Assembly: GCF_007827365.1 (NCBI RefSeq)
Contig: NZ_VISI01000002.1
Span: 1,865,001 to 1,929,000, forward strand
Source: Olleya sp. Hel_I_94
GTDB taxonomy: Bacteria; Bacteroidota; Bacteroidia; Flavobacteriales; Flavobacteriaceae
Direction of reading: 5' to 3'
DNA length: 64,000 nucleotides
Shown: piece after piece, positions 16,195 through 24,800 of the stretch
Layout of the letters: every line of letters begins with the position of its first letter
Numbering within the stretch: position 1 is the stretch's first letter
Notes under the pieces: generated by a model
The model's input: the letters and a program-made list of their open reading frames with translations, nothing else
Databases searched by the model: none
What the model was told of the DNA's origin: nothing
Program-made: the position numbers and the translations under genes

Positions 16195-16872
16195 TTAAAT
16201 ATAGCCTTTCTCCTTAGCTATGCTTATAAGCGTTTCGTCCTTACCATCATCCACAATAAATAATTCTTTAAGATTTTTTTTACGCTTTTCAATTGCACTT
16301 AATGTAATGCCTAAAGGCTCTACTAAATCTTTTGTCCTAATACCTAATGACAAATAGTAAAGCATTTTGTGATTTATCTCATCCACTTCAATAGGATTAA
16401 AGATGCTTCGTTTAATAATAGTATTTATTGTTCCTGTATAAAATGGCGGTTTTGTTTGTATAACCTCAAAAGCACTAGCTAACTCGCTTGATGTTAGATC
16501 ACTTTTAATTAAAAACCCTTCAGGATTTATTGTTTTAATTATATTATGTATTCTGTAAACCTCGTTAAACATGGTTAAAATAACCACTTTAGCTTCTGGT
16601 TGTGTCTGCTTAATATGTTTGGCCAAATCTTCTCCAGATTTATAAATACCATCTGAGGATTGAGGTATACTAATATCAAAAAAATAGATATCGTAGGGTT
16701 TTCCAATACTTTTTGATTTTTTTATTGCAGCTAAAGCAGAGTCACAGTCCGTAGCAATATCAATTTCTAATATTTGATTTTCTTTTTTAGTAGCTAATAA
16801 TGTGTGTTGATAACCTTCAATAATCATTGGGTGATCATCAACCATTAATATTTTTAATACTTTACTTTCCAT
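16195..16872 (-). CDS. LuxR/NarL-type response regulator
   Basis: 225 residues. The receiver domain (about 5-135) has D12-D13 and phosphoacceptor D66 in YFFDISIPQ, with K123 in FLIKSD as the switch lysine. A C-terminal helix-turn-helix (about 165-215: MLYYLSLGIRTKDLVEPLGITLSAIEKRKKNLKE, partly quoted by residues Y, S, L, G, I) resembles a degenerate LuxR domain. It should bind DNA when phosphorylated by the histidine kinase encoded 3 bp upstream. The gene targets are not known; the palindromes just downstream are one candidate site. Confidence 0.92.
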   Translation of the reverse strand: MESKVLKILMVDDHPMIIEGYQHTLLATKKENQILEIDIATDCDSALAAIKKSKSIGKPYDIYFFDISIPQSSDGIYKSGEDLAKHIKQTQPEAKVVILTMFNEVYRIHNIIKTINPEGFLIKSDLTSSELASAFEVIQTKPPFYTGTINTIIKRSIFNPIEVDEINHKMLYYLSLGIRTKDLVEPLGITLSAIEKRKKNLKELFIVDDGKDETLISIAKEKGYI

Positions 16873-16875
16873 AGG

Positions 16876-18885
16876 TTAATTATTAATTGTAGGGACAATA
16901 ATTATAATTTTAGTTCCTGTATTTTCATGGCTTTTTATTTTAAGCTCGCCATTAATTTCTTGTATTCTATCCTCTATATTTTTTAATCCAATGCCTTTTT
17001 TAGCTTTATGTGTATCAAACCCTTTTCCGTTATCCGAAATGCAAAAAACTAATGCATTAGCTTCCATTTTAAATGAAATATCCACCTTAGTTGCTTCAGC
17101 ATGTTTATATGCATTTTGCATTGTTTCTTGCAAAATACGATACAGGTGAATTTTTACTTTATTATTTAATGCATCCCAATCAATACTATCGTCGCCATAA
17201 AAAGTGTACTCTATTTTATAAGCATTCATTTGTGCATCAACCAACGTCTTGACAATATCCAAAAAACCAGATTGTTTTATAAAGTCGGTATTTAGCTCAT
17301 GGGATACTTTACGGATGTCTTCTTCTATATTTTTAAGCTCGCTTATATAATAGCTTCTTTTGTCAATAGCCTCTTTATTTACGCTTAAATTTAGACCATC
17401 CAAACTAAGTCTTACTCCAAAAAGTTTTCCTAATATACCATCATGAATATCTTTAGATATTCTATTTTTTTCTAAACTTCTTGCTTCATCAATTTTATCT
17501 TGCTGAGATAACATGAGCTTGTATATCTCCTCATTAGCTTCTTGCTGCTGTCTTTCTAACTGTAGTTCTTTATTTTTTTCACGTTGGGTTTTAATAATGT
17601 ACAGAAAAAACAATGTAAATAATAACCCTCCAGAAACAATAAGTAACCACAAGCGCTGACGTGAGATTTGTTGATTTTCTTGTTTAATTTCTTCCGTTTC
17701 ATAATCAATTCTCATAAATTTATTTCGACTTGATCGTTCTGCAAAAAGCAAACTATCATTTAGTCTAATATGTTCAAAGAGATATTTTTTAGAAGGTTCA
17801 CCTTTTTCAATTTCAGACTTTATATAAAGCGCTTTTAAAATAGTCTTATTATGCTTTAACTCTTTACCCAAAGAATATGCTGTAGTAGAATATATCGCTG
17901 CAGAATCAAGTTGATTAATGGTTTTAAAATAGTCTGAAAAATTAAGACTAACAGACATCTTTATATTTTTATCTGAAATGGAGTCACTAAGCCTAAACGC
18001 TTGTCTATAAAGGGTTTCAATTTCTTTATTAGAATCCTTACCACGCAAAAATTTAGAATACGCCAAATCGTTTATTACATAAGCATAAGTCGAAGCATCC
18101 TCTGATAACAGTTTACTACTTTCTAAAATTTGATTGTACTTATCAATAGCAAGATTGTAATCCCCTTTTTTTCGATAAGTCGAAGCTATATTTACGTTAG
18201 AATAGATTTTGTAGAAATAATTATCCTTTAGTTTATTACTACTATTAATCGCTTTGTTGTGATATTCTATTGAGTTATCATATTGCTGAAGCTCTCCTGA
18301 TATTATACCAATAAGGTTATATAAGGACCATTCTGTATCTACATTATAGTCGTTTTTTTGAAGTTTATCAACAACATTTATGGCCTTAATTACATTATTT
18401 TGTGCTCCAATATAATCTCTTTCAGACTCTTGGATATTTGCCATATTTAATAAAACAGCAGCATAATTTTTAAAATCTTCTAACTTATCGTAAAGCTTAA
18501 CTGCGTTAAAGTAATAATAATAAGCACTATCTACTTTTTGTGTTTTACCATAAGAGTAGCCTAGATTATAGTATGCATTTGCTATTGATACCGAATCTTT
18601 TATTTTTTTAGCAAGAGATAAATTATCAAGATTTATTGATTTGATATTATCTATTTGCCCATCAATAATGTATAAAAAAGATAAGACCCTTTGACTATTT
18701 AATAAAGTAGAATCACTATCAGTTTTAGCAGATAATGTAATTGCTTTTCTAGCATAGATAATTCTATCTTCCGTAGTTATTTGGTCATTTTTGGCTAAGT
18801 TTCTGTAATAGTATATTGAGTCGGAACTCTGACTAAAACCTAGACTAGCAAAAAGTAGAATTACTAATGGAAAATATTTTATCAA
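16876..18885 (-). CDS. TPR-containing sensor histidine kinase (NarX/DesK class)
   Basis: 669 residues. A signal peptide (MIKYFPLVILLFASLGFSQ) is followed by a periplasmic region of about six TPR units (about 30-370), a single membrane helix (about 411-431), a coiled coil, a HisKA_3 dimerisation domain with H481 in SKDIHDGILGKLFG, and a HATPase domain with NAYKHAEATKVDI (N box), DNGKGFD and KGIGLKNIEDRI. This architecture senses extracytoplasmic signals through protein or peptide contact by the TPRs. It lies 3 bp before its response regulator and 113 bp after a small exported peptide gene on the same strand. Confidence 0.95.
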   Translation of the reverse strand: MIKYFPLVILLFASLGFSQSSDSIYYYRNLAKNDQITTEDRIIYARKAITLSAKTDSDSTLLNSQRVLSFLYIIDGQIDNIKSINLDNLSLAKKIKDSVSIANAYYNLGYSYGKTQKVDSAYYYYFNAVKLYDKLEDFKNYAAVLLNMANIQESERDYIGAQNNVIKAINVVDKLQKNDYNVDTEWSLYNLIGIISGELQQYDNSIEYHNKAINSSNKLKDNYFYKIYSNVNIASTYRKKGDYNLAIDKYNQILESSKLLSEDASTYAYVINDLAYSKFLRGKDSNKEIETLYRQAFRLSDSISDKNIKMSVSLNFSDYFKTINQLDSAAIYSTTAYSLGKELKHNKTILKALYIKSEIEKGEPSKKYLFEHIRLNDSLLFAERSSRNKFMRIDYETEEIKQENQQISRQRLWLLIVSGGLLFTLFFLYIIKTQREKNKELQLERQQQEANEEIYKLMLSQQDKIDEARSLEKNRISKDIHDGILGKLFGVRLSLDGLNLSVNKEAIDKRSYYISELKNIEEDIRKVSHELNTDFIKQSGFLDIVKTLVDAQMNAYKIEYTFYGDDSIDWDALNNKVKIHLYRILQETMQNAYKHAEATKVDISFKMEANALVFCISDNGKGFDTHKAKKGIGLKNIEDRIQEINGELKIKSHENTGTKIIIIVPTINN

Positions 18886-18998
18886 TCTATTTACAAAATT
18901 AAGGTAAAACCAAATTTAGGATAAAATAGATAAATATAGGTATACATAGCACTGATAATTTTTCAATGCTTAAAACACTATGCCAATAAAACAATAGA

Positions 18999-19178
18999 CT
19001 ATCCTTGAGATGGTACCTTATCTTTTTTGATACCATTAGTTGCAAGCAACTTAATATCTACTTTTTTAACTTCAGTATTAGAATTTTCTTTGTTTGGTGT
19101 TGTATCGTTTAAAGCGCTTACTCCAGTTAATAATACGATAGAAAAGATTGCTACTAATGTAATTTTTAGGGATTTCAT
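18999..19178 (-). CDS. 59-residue exported small protein
   Basis: An intact minus-strand frame from ATG at 19178 to TAG at 18999-19001. The first 22 residues (MKSLKITLVAIFSIVLLTGV) form a clear signal peptide or membrane helix, followed by a short polar mature part of about 37 residues rich in N, T, K and ending VPSQG. The gene is 113 bp upstream of the TPR histidine kinase, on the same strand, so both may be on one transcript. I recognise no family. A secreted peptide sensed or modulated by the neighbouring TPR sensor is a reasonable hypothesis from position alone. Confidence 0.65.
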   Translation of the reverse strand: MKSLKITLVAIFSIVLLTGVSALNDTTPNKENSNTEVKKVDIKLLATNGIKKDKVPSQG

Positions 19179-19564
19179 AATAATAATTATTTAAGGTTAA
19201 TTTTGAGTTATATATTAATTTTAAAATTTAAATATACTAACAGTAAGCTAATACTATAGCTTACCAAAATCACACACTAATTATTTGTATGTCCAAGAAG
19301 ATTAATTAATTAGCTTTAATAGAGGTAATATTTGAGGGAAACTTTTAAAGCCCGACGAAAATATCATAACATAGAGTAAAAGTAGTAAATAATTCGATGA
19401 AAAGCAAATAACATAGACGAAGTGTCCTAAAACAAAAAAGCATCCCAATTTTCTAGAAGAAAAAAGGAAAGCTTTCCATCGGTTCAAGCTATTTGACTAG
19501 CTTTCTACCAGTTTGATAGACTACTACATCTATCAAAACAACACAACTAAATTTTATTGCCAAA
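19179..19564. other. Intergenic region without a convincing gene
   Basis: 386 bp between the small exported peptide gene and the tRNA-Asp terminator. An open minus-strand frame at 19302-19487 has shadow-like composition (hydrophobic, F/L/S-rich, no family resemblance) and was not accepted. A 9-bp inverted repeat TTTGATAGA/TCTATCAAA with an 8-base loop occurs at 19512-19537. The stretch may carry the promoter of the small peptide gene or a small RNA, but no strong signal was seen. Confidence 0.5.
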
Positions 19565-19590
19565 AAAAGCTCCGATAAATCGGAGCTTTT
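19565..19590 (-). terminator. Terminator after tRNA-Asp
   Basis: A perfect 11-bp stem AAAAGCTCCGA / TCGGAGCTTTT with loop TAAA lies 12 bp downstream of the tRNA 3' end in the minus direction. The run of A on its left side gives a U-tract in the minus-strand transcript. Confidence 0.85.
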
Positions 19591-19601
19591 AGCAATTTTC
19601 G

Positions 19602-19675
19602 CGGTCTGGACGGGATTCGAACCCGCGACCTTCGCCGTGACAGGGCGACATTCTAACCAGCTGAACTACCAGACC
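19602..19675 (-). tRNA. tRNA-Asp (anticodon GTC)
   Basis: The 74-nt minus-strand sequence starts GGTCTGGTAGTTCAGCTGG and folds as a standard cloverleaf: acceptor GGTCTGG/CCAGACC, a D arm with AGTTCAGCTGGTTAGAAT, an anticodon stem-loop with the loop CTGTCAC (anticodon GTC), and a T arm GCGGGTTCGAATCCCG. The discriminator is G, as in bacterial tRNA-Asp. CCA is not encoded. It has its own promoter and terminator, so it is a single-gene transcript. Confidence 0.97.
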
Positions 19676-19693
19676 GTTGCGTTATTGCGAGTG

Positions 19694-19724
19694 CAAAGAT
19701 ACACTTCTTCATCAATGTCGCAAA
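19694..19724 (-). promoter_or_regulatory. Promoter of tRNA-Asp
   Basis: On the minus strand a -33 TTTG (plus-strand CAAA at 19721-19724) is followed after the usual spacing by the -7 box TATCTTTG (plus-strand CAAAGATA at 19694-19701). This is the Bacteroidota housekeeping pattern. Transcription would start about 12 nt before the tRNA 5' end. Confidence 0.85.
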
Positions 19725-19751
19725 CTTTTTTTCACTTTTTTTTTATTTTTT

Positions 19752-20681
19752 TTAAATAAATTTTTCGCGCTCGATCATATACGTAGTCAAAATTTTGTCA
19801 AACGCCTGATTTACATCAGCATTAACGTATTTAATCTTGTATTGCAGACATTTCATTTTTAAATCATTAAAATAATTTAAAACTTCGTTTTTATAATTAT
19901 CCTTGACTTGGTCTGCATATAAATTGACGTAGTCTCCAGTTTCTATATCAATAAACTTTTTGGGCTTATTATTAAAATCAAAAGCAACTTCCTTATTTTT
20001 ATCATGCACATGAAACAAAACCACCTCATGCTTATTATGTTTTAGATGTCTTAAAGCTTCAAATAACTTCTCTTGATTTGTTGAAGCCTGAAACATGTCT
20101 GTAAACACAAATATTAAAGAGCGTCTGTGTATCTTCTCTGCTATTTGATGCAAATACACATAGGTATCTGTTTGTCTAGTCCTAGGGTCTGCTTTAACAG
20201 CTTCTTCCAATTGATGGATTAGCATTTGATGATGACGCTCGCTACCTTTTTCTGGTGCGTAAAAATCGTATGCATCACTATATATGCTTAGTCCTACAGC
20301 GTCTCGCTGTTTTTTTAAGATATGCATCAAAGCTGCTGAGGCTAACGCAGAAAAAGCAATCTTATTTAAAGTTCCTAAAGCGTAGTTGTCCATTTTTGGA
20401 TAATGCATAGAACTACTATTATCCAAAATAATATGACAACGTAAATTAGTTTCGTCATCATACCGTTTGGTATACAGTTTATCTGTTTTAGCAAATAGCT
20501 TCCAATCTATATGACGTGTACTTTCACCTTGATTATAAATTTTGTGCTCTGCAAACTCTGCAGAAAAACCATGAAACGGACTTTTATGCATTCCAGATAT
20601 AAAACCCTCGACCACTTGTTTTGCCAAATGTTCGAGGTTTTTAAATCCACCTGCTTTATTAAGTTCGTCTTGTAGTTTCAT
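19752..20681 (-). CDS. DUF58 (VWA-like) protein
   Basis: 309 residues of the DUF58 family. The family motif is present as GESTRHIDWKLFAKTDKLYTKRYDDE (about 53-78, partly quoted), followed by a von Willebrand A-like fold with the metal-site sequence DNSSSM (DxSxS, about 91-96) and FVFTDMFQ. Proteins of this type sit beside MoxR ATPases and are linked to envelope integrity or complex assembly, but no MoxR gene is in the window. The ATG overlaps the stop of clpP by one base (TAATG), an uncommon partnership. It is cytoplasmic, with no membrane segment. Confidence 0.92.
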   Translation of the reverse strand: MKLQDELNKAGGFKNLEHLAKQVVEGFISGMHKSPFHGFSAEFAEHKIYNQGESTRHIDWKLFAKTDKLYTKRYDDETNLRCHIILDNSSSMHYPKMDNYALGTLNKIAFSALASAALMHILKKQRDAVGLSIYSDAYDFYAPEKGSERHHQMLIHQLEEAVKADPRTRQTDTYVYLHQIAEKIHRRSLIFVFTDMFQASTNQEKLFEALRHLKHNKHEVVLFHVHDKNKEVAFDFNNKPKKFIDIETGDYVNLYADQVKDNYKNEVLNYFNDLKMKCLQYKIKYVNADVNQAFDKILTTYMIEREKFI

Positions 20682-21226
20682 TACTCAGCTATACCATCAA
20701 CAATACCATAAGCAACAGACTCATCTGCTCCCATCCAATGGTCACGATTAAAATCTTTCATTACTTTATCATATGTTTGACCACAGTTGTCTGCTAAAAT
20801 ATGAGCACTTAGCTCTTTTGTTTTAACAATTTCTTGAGCTGTAATTTCAATATCACTTGCTTGACCACGTGCACCACCACTTGGTTGATGTATCATGACT
20901 CTTGCATGTGGTTGAATAAAACGTTTTCCTTTTGCTCCAACAGATAGTAATATTGAACCCATTGATGCTGCTAGTCCTGTACATACTGTAGAGACGTCAC
21001 TTTTTAAACTTTTTATGCAATCGTACATTGCAAATCCTGAGGTTACATAACCACCTGGACTATTAATGTATAATGTAATATCTTTTGTATCTAAGCTATC
21101 TAAATACAGCAATCTATCTATAACATGCTTTGCTGATTTATCATCTACCATTCCCCAAAGAAACACTTTACGCTCTTCTAAAAGCTTAGCATCAATAGCA
21201 TCTTGTACTTTTATTGTTTTACTCAT
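20681..21226 (-). CDS. clpP: ATP-dependent Clp protease proteolytic subunit
   Basis: 181 residues. The serine-protease triad is complete: S88 (GLAASMGS), H113 (VMIHQPSGG) and D162 (RDHWM), all offset by nine from E. coli ClpP. The gene product lacks the longer N-terminal propeptide region often seen, and its start MSKTIKVQDAIDAKLLEERKVF is somewhat divergent, so it may be a second ClpP paralogue rather than the tig-clpP-clpX copy; tig and clpX are not adjacent here. ClpP forms a 14-mer chamber that degrades proteins fed by Clp ATPases. It is coupled by a one-base overlap to the DUF58 gene. Confidence 0.95.
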   Translation of the reverse strand: MSKTIKVQDAIDAKLLEERKVFLWGMVDDKSAKHVIDRLLYLDSLDTKDITLYINSPGGYVTSGFAMYDCIKSLKSDVSTVCTGLAASMGSILLSVGAKGKRFIQPHARVMIHQPSGGARGQASDIEITAQEIVKTKELSAHILADNCGQTYDKVMKDFNRDHWMGADESVAYGIVDGIAE

Positions 21227-21326
21227 TTTTTATAATTTTGATCGTTTAAATCTTAAAGTTTAATATCACTATACAAATAAAGCCTTTAATTTATTTAGAC
21301 ATTTATTATAGTTTCAACTAAAGTAA

Positions 21327-21355
21327 AAAAGGTTTGCCATTACAGCAAACCTTTT
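21327..21355 (-). terminator. Terminator after trxA
   Basis: A perfect 11-bp stem AAAAGGTTTGC / GCAAACCTTTT with a 7-base loop lies 24 bp downstream of the thioredoxin stop. A-runs on the left supply a U-tract in the minus-strand transcript. Confidence 0.85.
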
Positions 21356-21378
21356 ATCAATACTTTAATAACATTGAC

Positions 21379-21696
21379 TTATAATAAAGCGTCTAATGCT
21401 TCAGCGTAAGCTGTTTTTGGTGCTACACCTACCTGACGTCCTACTACTTCACCATTTTGAAATACTAAAACCGTTGGGATGTTACGTACACCATATTTTG
21501 CTGCAAATTCTTGATTTGCATCTACGTCTACTTTTCCTACGATGGCTTTACCTTCATACTCAGTACTTAATTCATCGATGATTGGTCCAACCATACGACA
21601 TGGTCCACACCAGGCTGCCCAAAAGTCAACTACTACAGGCTTATCGCTTTTTAATACTGTTTCTTCAAAGTTTGCATCTGTTATTTCTAATGCCAT
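21379..21696 (-). CDS. trxA: Thioredoxin
   Basis: 105 residues with the thioredoxin fold and active site W-C30-G-P-C33 in VVDFWAAWCGPCRM, plus the cis-proline region YGVRNIPTVLVF and the QVGVAPKTAYAEAL helix. It reduces protein disulphides in the cytoplasm using electrons from thioredoxin reductase. It is single-gene, with a -7 box upstream and a hairpin terminator downstream. Between it and dnaE there are about 200 bp with only the promoter. Confidence 0.97.
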   Translation of the reverse strand: MALEITDANFEETVLKSDKPVVVDFWAAWCGPCRMVGPIIDELSTEYEGKAIVGKVDVDANQEFAAKYGVRNIPTVLVFQNGEVVGRQVGVAPKTAYAEALDALL

Positions 21697-21746
21697 AATA
21701 TTATGTTTTAATTGTGTTTTACTACGTGTTAATATGCAATATTAGT

Positions 21747-21774
21747 CAAAAATATTGCCAAAGCTTACAACCAA
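21747..21774 (-). promoter_or_regulatory. Probable trxA promoter
   Basis: Minus-strand -7 box TATTTTTG (plus-strand CAAAAATA at 21747-21754), with TTG (plus-strand CAA at 21772-21774) 17 bp further upstream. This would give a leader of about 45 nt before the trxA start. Confidence 0.6.
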
Positions 21775-21893
21775 ACAATTTGTTTTAACTATTACTGCAT
21801 TGGTTTGGCTTATGCTAGAATGAATTACAATTTAATCCTATCTAGACTTTTACTAAATTAAGGTTTTAACCTTTACAATTTACAAAAGTTTTT

Positions 21894-24800
21894 TTATTGA
21901 TTAATTAAATAATGAATCTGTTGCTCTTGTAACTCATTTAACAACTCATTAGTCACTTTAATTTTTTGTTTTCTACTTATCATGGTTAGCTTAATTTTAT
22001 CTCTATTGTCATAGACTAAAAAGTTTAGTGCATGATTACCTGGATGCATGGAGATTAACTCTTTTAAATACTGAATTTTCTCTGCTTCCAACTCTTTAAT
22101 ATTTAGCTGAATTGATATTTTACGGACGTTTTTTTCCATAACATCGTGCAGCAATTGAAAACTATTAAATTGTAATCTAGGTTCACTTTTTTTACCAGTA
22201 TCTCTATTAACCCATCCTTCTCTAACAAATGCTTTAACATGAACAAATGTGTTTTGTAACAAAAAGGGACGATGTTTTAAATACTCTTCTCCAAATACCC
22301 TAAACTCAAAGGTGTCTGTATAATCTTCAATAGTAAATAATGCCCAACCTTTACCTTGTTTACTAACACGATGTTGTACATCTGTTACTACTCCTCCAAA
22401 GGTAATTTCTTTGTTAACATGCGGATTAAGATCATGAAAATCAGAAATTTTACCATTACAAAACGATTTCATTTCTGTTCTAAAATCATCCAAAGGATGC
22501 CCAGAAATATAGACACCAACCACCTCACGTTCTCTGGACAATTTTTCCATTGTTCCCCAAGTTTCGCACTCTGGAATAATAGGTTCTTCAATTTGCACAT
22601 CGCTCTCACCTCCAAACAAACTAACTTGTGCCGAATTTTCGTTTTCCTGATGCTTAGCACCATATTTAATTGCTTTTTCCAAAAAGGTCAACTCGCTACC
22701 ATCTTTAAAAAAGTATTGTGCACGATGTGTGTCTCCCAACTCATCAAATCCACCTGCAAGCGCTAAGTTTTCAAAAGCTTTTTTATTAGCTGCACGTAAA
22801 TCTATACGTTTAGCTAAATCAAAGATTGACGTATATGGTCCATCTTCATTTCTATTATTAACAATAGTCATTACTGCACCATGACCAACCCCTTTGATGG
22901 CTCCCATACCAAATCGCACAGCATTGTCTTTATTTACTGAAAATTTATAATAAGACTCATTAACATCAGGACCAAGTACTGGTAACTTCATACGCTTACA
23001 CTCGTCCATAAAAAAGGTTACCTGCTTAATATCATTCATATTATTAGACAGTACAGCAGCCATATATTCTGCTGGATAATGCGCTTTTAAATATGCTGTT
23101 TGGTATGCAATCCAAGCATAACACGTCGAGTGGGATTTGTTAAAGGCGTAACTTGCAAATGCTTCCCAGTCCTTCCAAATTTTTTCTAACTTTTTAGGGT
23201 CGTGTCCCTTTGCACTAGCTTGCTCAACAAATTTTGGTTTCATTTTATCCAAAACCGCAATTTGTTTTTTACCCATTGCTTTACGCAAGACATCGGCTTC
23301 ACCTTTTGTAAAGTCTGCCAACTTTTGTGATAAAAGCATCACTTGCTCTTGGTATACTGTAATTCCGTAGGTTTCTTTTAAGTACTCCTCCATTGCTGGT
23401 AAGTCATACTCAATATCCTCATCACCATGTTTTCTGCGTACAAAACTTGGTATGTATTCCATTGGACCAGGTCTGTACAGTGCATTCATTGCAATTAAAT
23501 CGTCAAAAACGGTAGGTTTAAGATCCTTTAAGTGTTTTTGCATTCCAGGAGATTCATATTGAAAAACACCAACTGTCTCTCCACGCTGGAAGAGTTCATA
23601 GGTTTTAACATCATCCAAAGGAAAAGTGTCAGGATCTAAAACTATACCATGTTTAGCCTTCACAATTTTTACAGTATCCTTAATTAAGGTTAACGTTTTT
23701 AAACCCAAGAAATCCATCTTAAGTAATCCTGCATCCTCTACTACAGAGTTATCAAATTGGGTTACATATAAGTCTGAATCTTTTGCTGTAGATACAGGTA
23801 CAAACTTAGTAATGTCATCTGGTGTAATAATTACACCACAGGCATGAATACCTGTATTTCTTACAGAGCCTTCTAAACTTCTAGCAAGGTTTATTGTTTC
23901 GGCTTCTAAATTATCACCTTCCGAAATATTAAAAAGCTCGTTAATTTTTTCCAGATCTTCAGCTCTAAACTTTTGGCCTAGTTCCTTTTCATTTAAACCA
24001 AAAATCTTTTTTAATTTAGACATGGTCGGAATTAACTTCGCGATCCTATCTGCATCAAAAAGCGGTAAATCTAATACACGTGCTGTATCTCTGATACTAC
24101 TTTTAGCAGCCATAGTACCATAGGTAATAATTTGTGCTACTTGATTACTTCCATATTTATCTATTACATAATCCATGACACGACTACGACCTTCATCATC
24201 AAAATCGATATCAATATCTGGCATACTTACACGATCCGGATTTAGAAAACGCTCAAAAAGTAAGTTATACAATAAAGGGTCAATATTTGTAATCCATAAA
24301 CAGTAAGCTACAACAGATCCTGCAGCACTACCACGTCCTGGACCAACCGAAACATCCATTTTTCGGGCTTCGCGTATAAAATCTTCTACAATTAAGAAAT
24401 ATCCAGGATATCCAGTATTTTCAATTACTGAAAGTTCAAAATCTAATCGTTCAATAACCTCATCGGACAGCTCTTCTCCATAACGTTTTTTAGCTCCAAC
24501 ATAGGTTAAATGCCTTAAAAAAGCATTTTCTCCTCGTTTTCCTCCATCTACCTCATCATCGACATGTTTAAACTCGTCTGGAATATCAAACGCTGGCAAT
24601 AATACGTCTCTAGCAAGCTCAAATCCTTCAATTTTATCTACAACTTCTTGGATATTTGTAATTGCTTCAGGAATATCTCTAAATAATGCCTTCATTTCTT
24701 CTGAAGACTTAAAATAATATTCTTGATTTGGTAAACCGTATCGGTAACCACGACCTCTACCTATTGGTGTTGATTGTTTTTCGCCATCTTTAACACACAA

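Noticed and set aside
19302..19487. Minus-strand open frame of 61 codons before tRNA-Asp
   Set aside because: Hydrophobic, F/S/L-rich composition without a clear signal peptide pattern or neighbours; more likely chance in AT-rich DNA.
22356..22766. Plus-strand open frame of 136 codons inside dnaE
   Set aside because: Completely antisense to dnaE coding sequence, Cys/Phe/Ile-rich, no recognisable domain.
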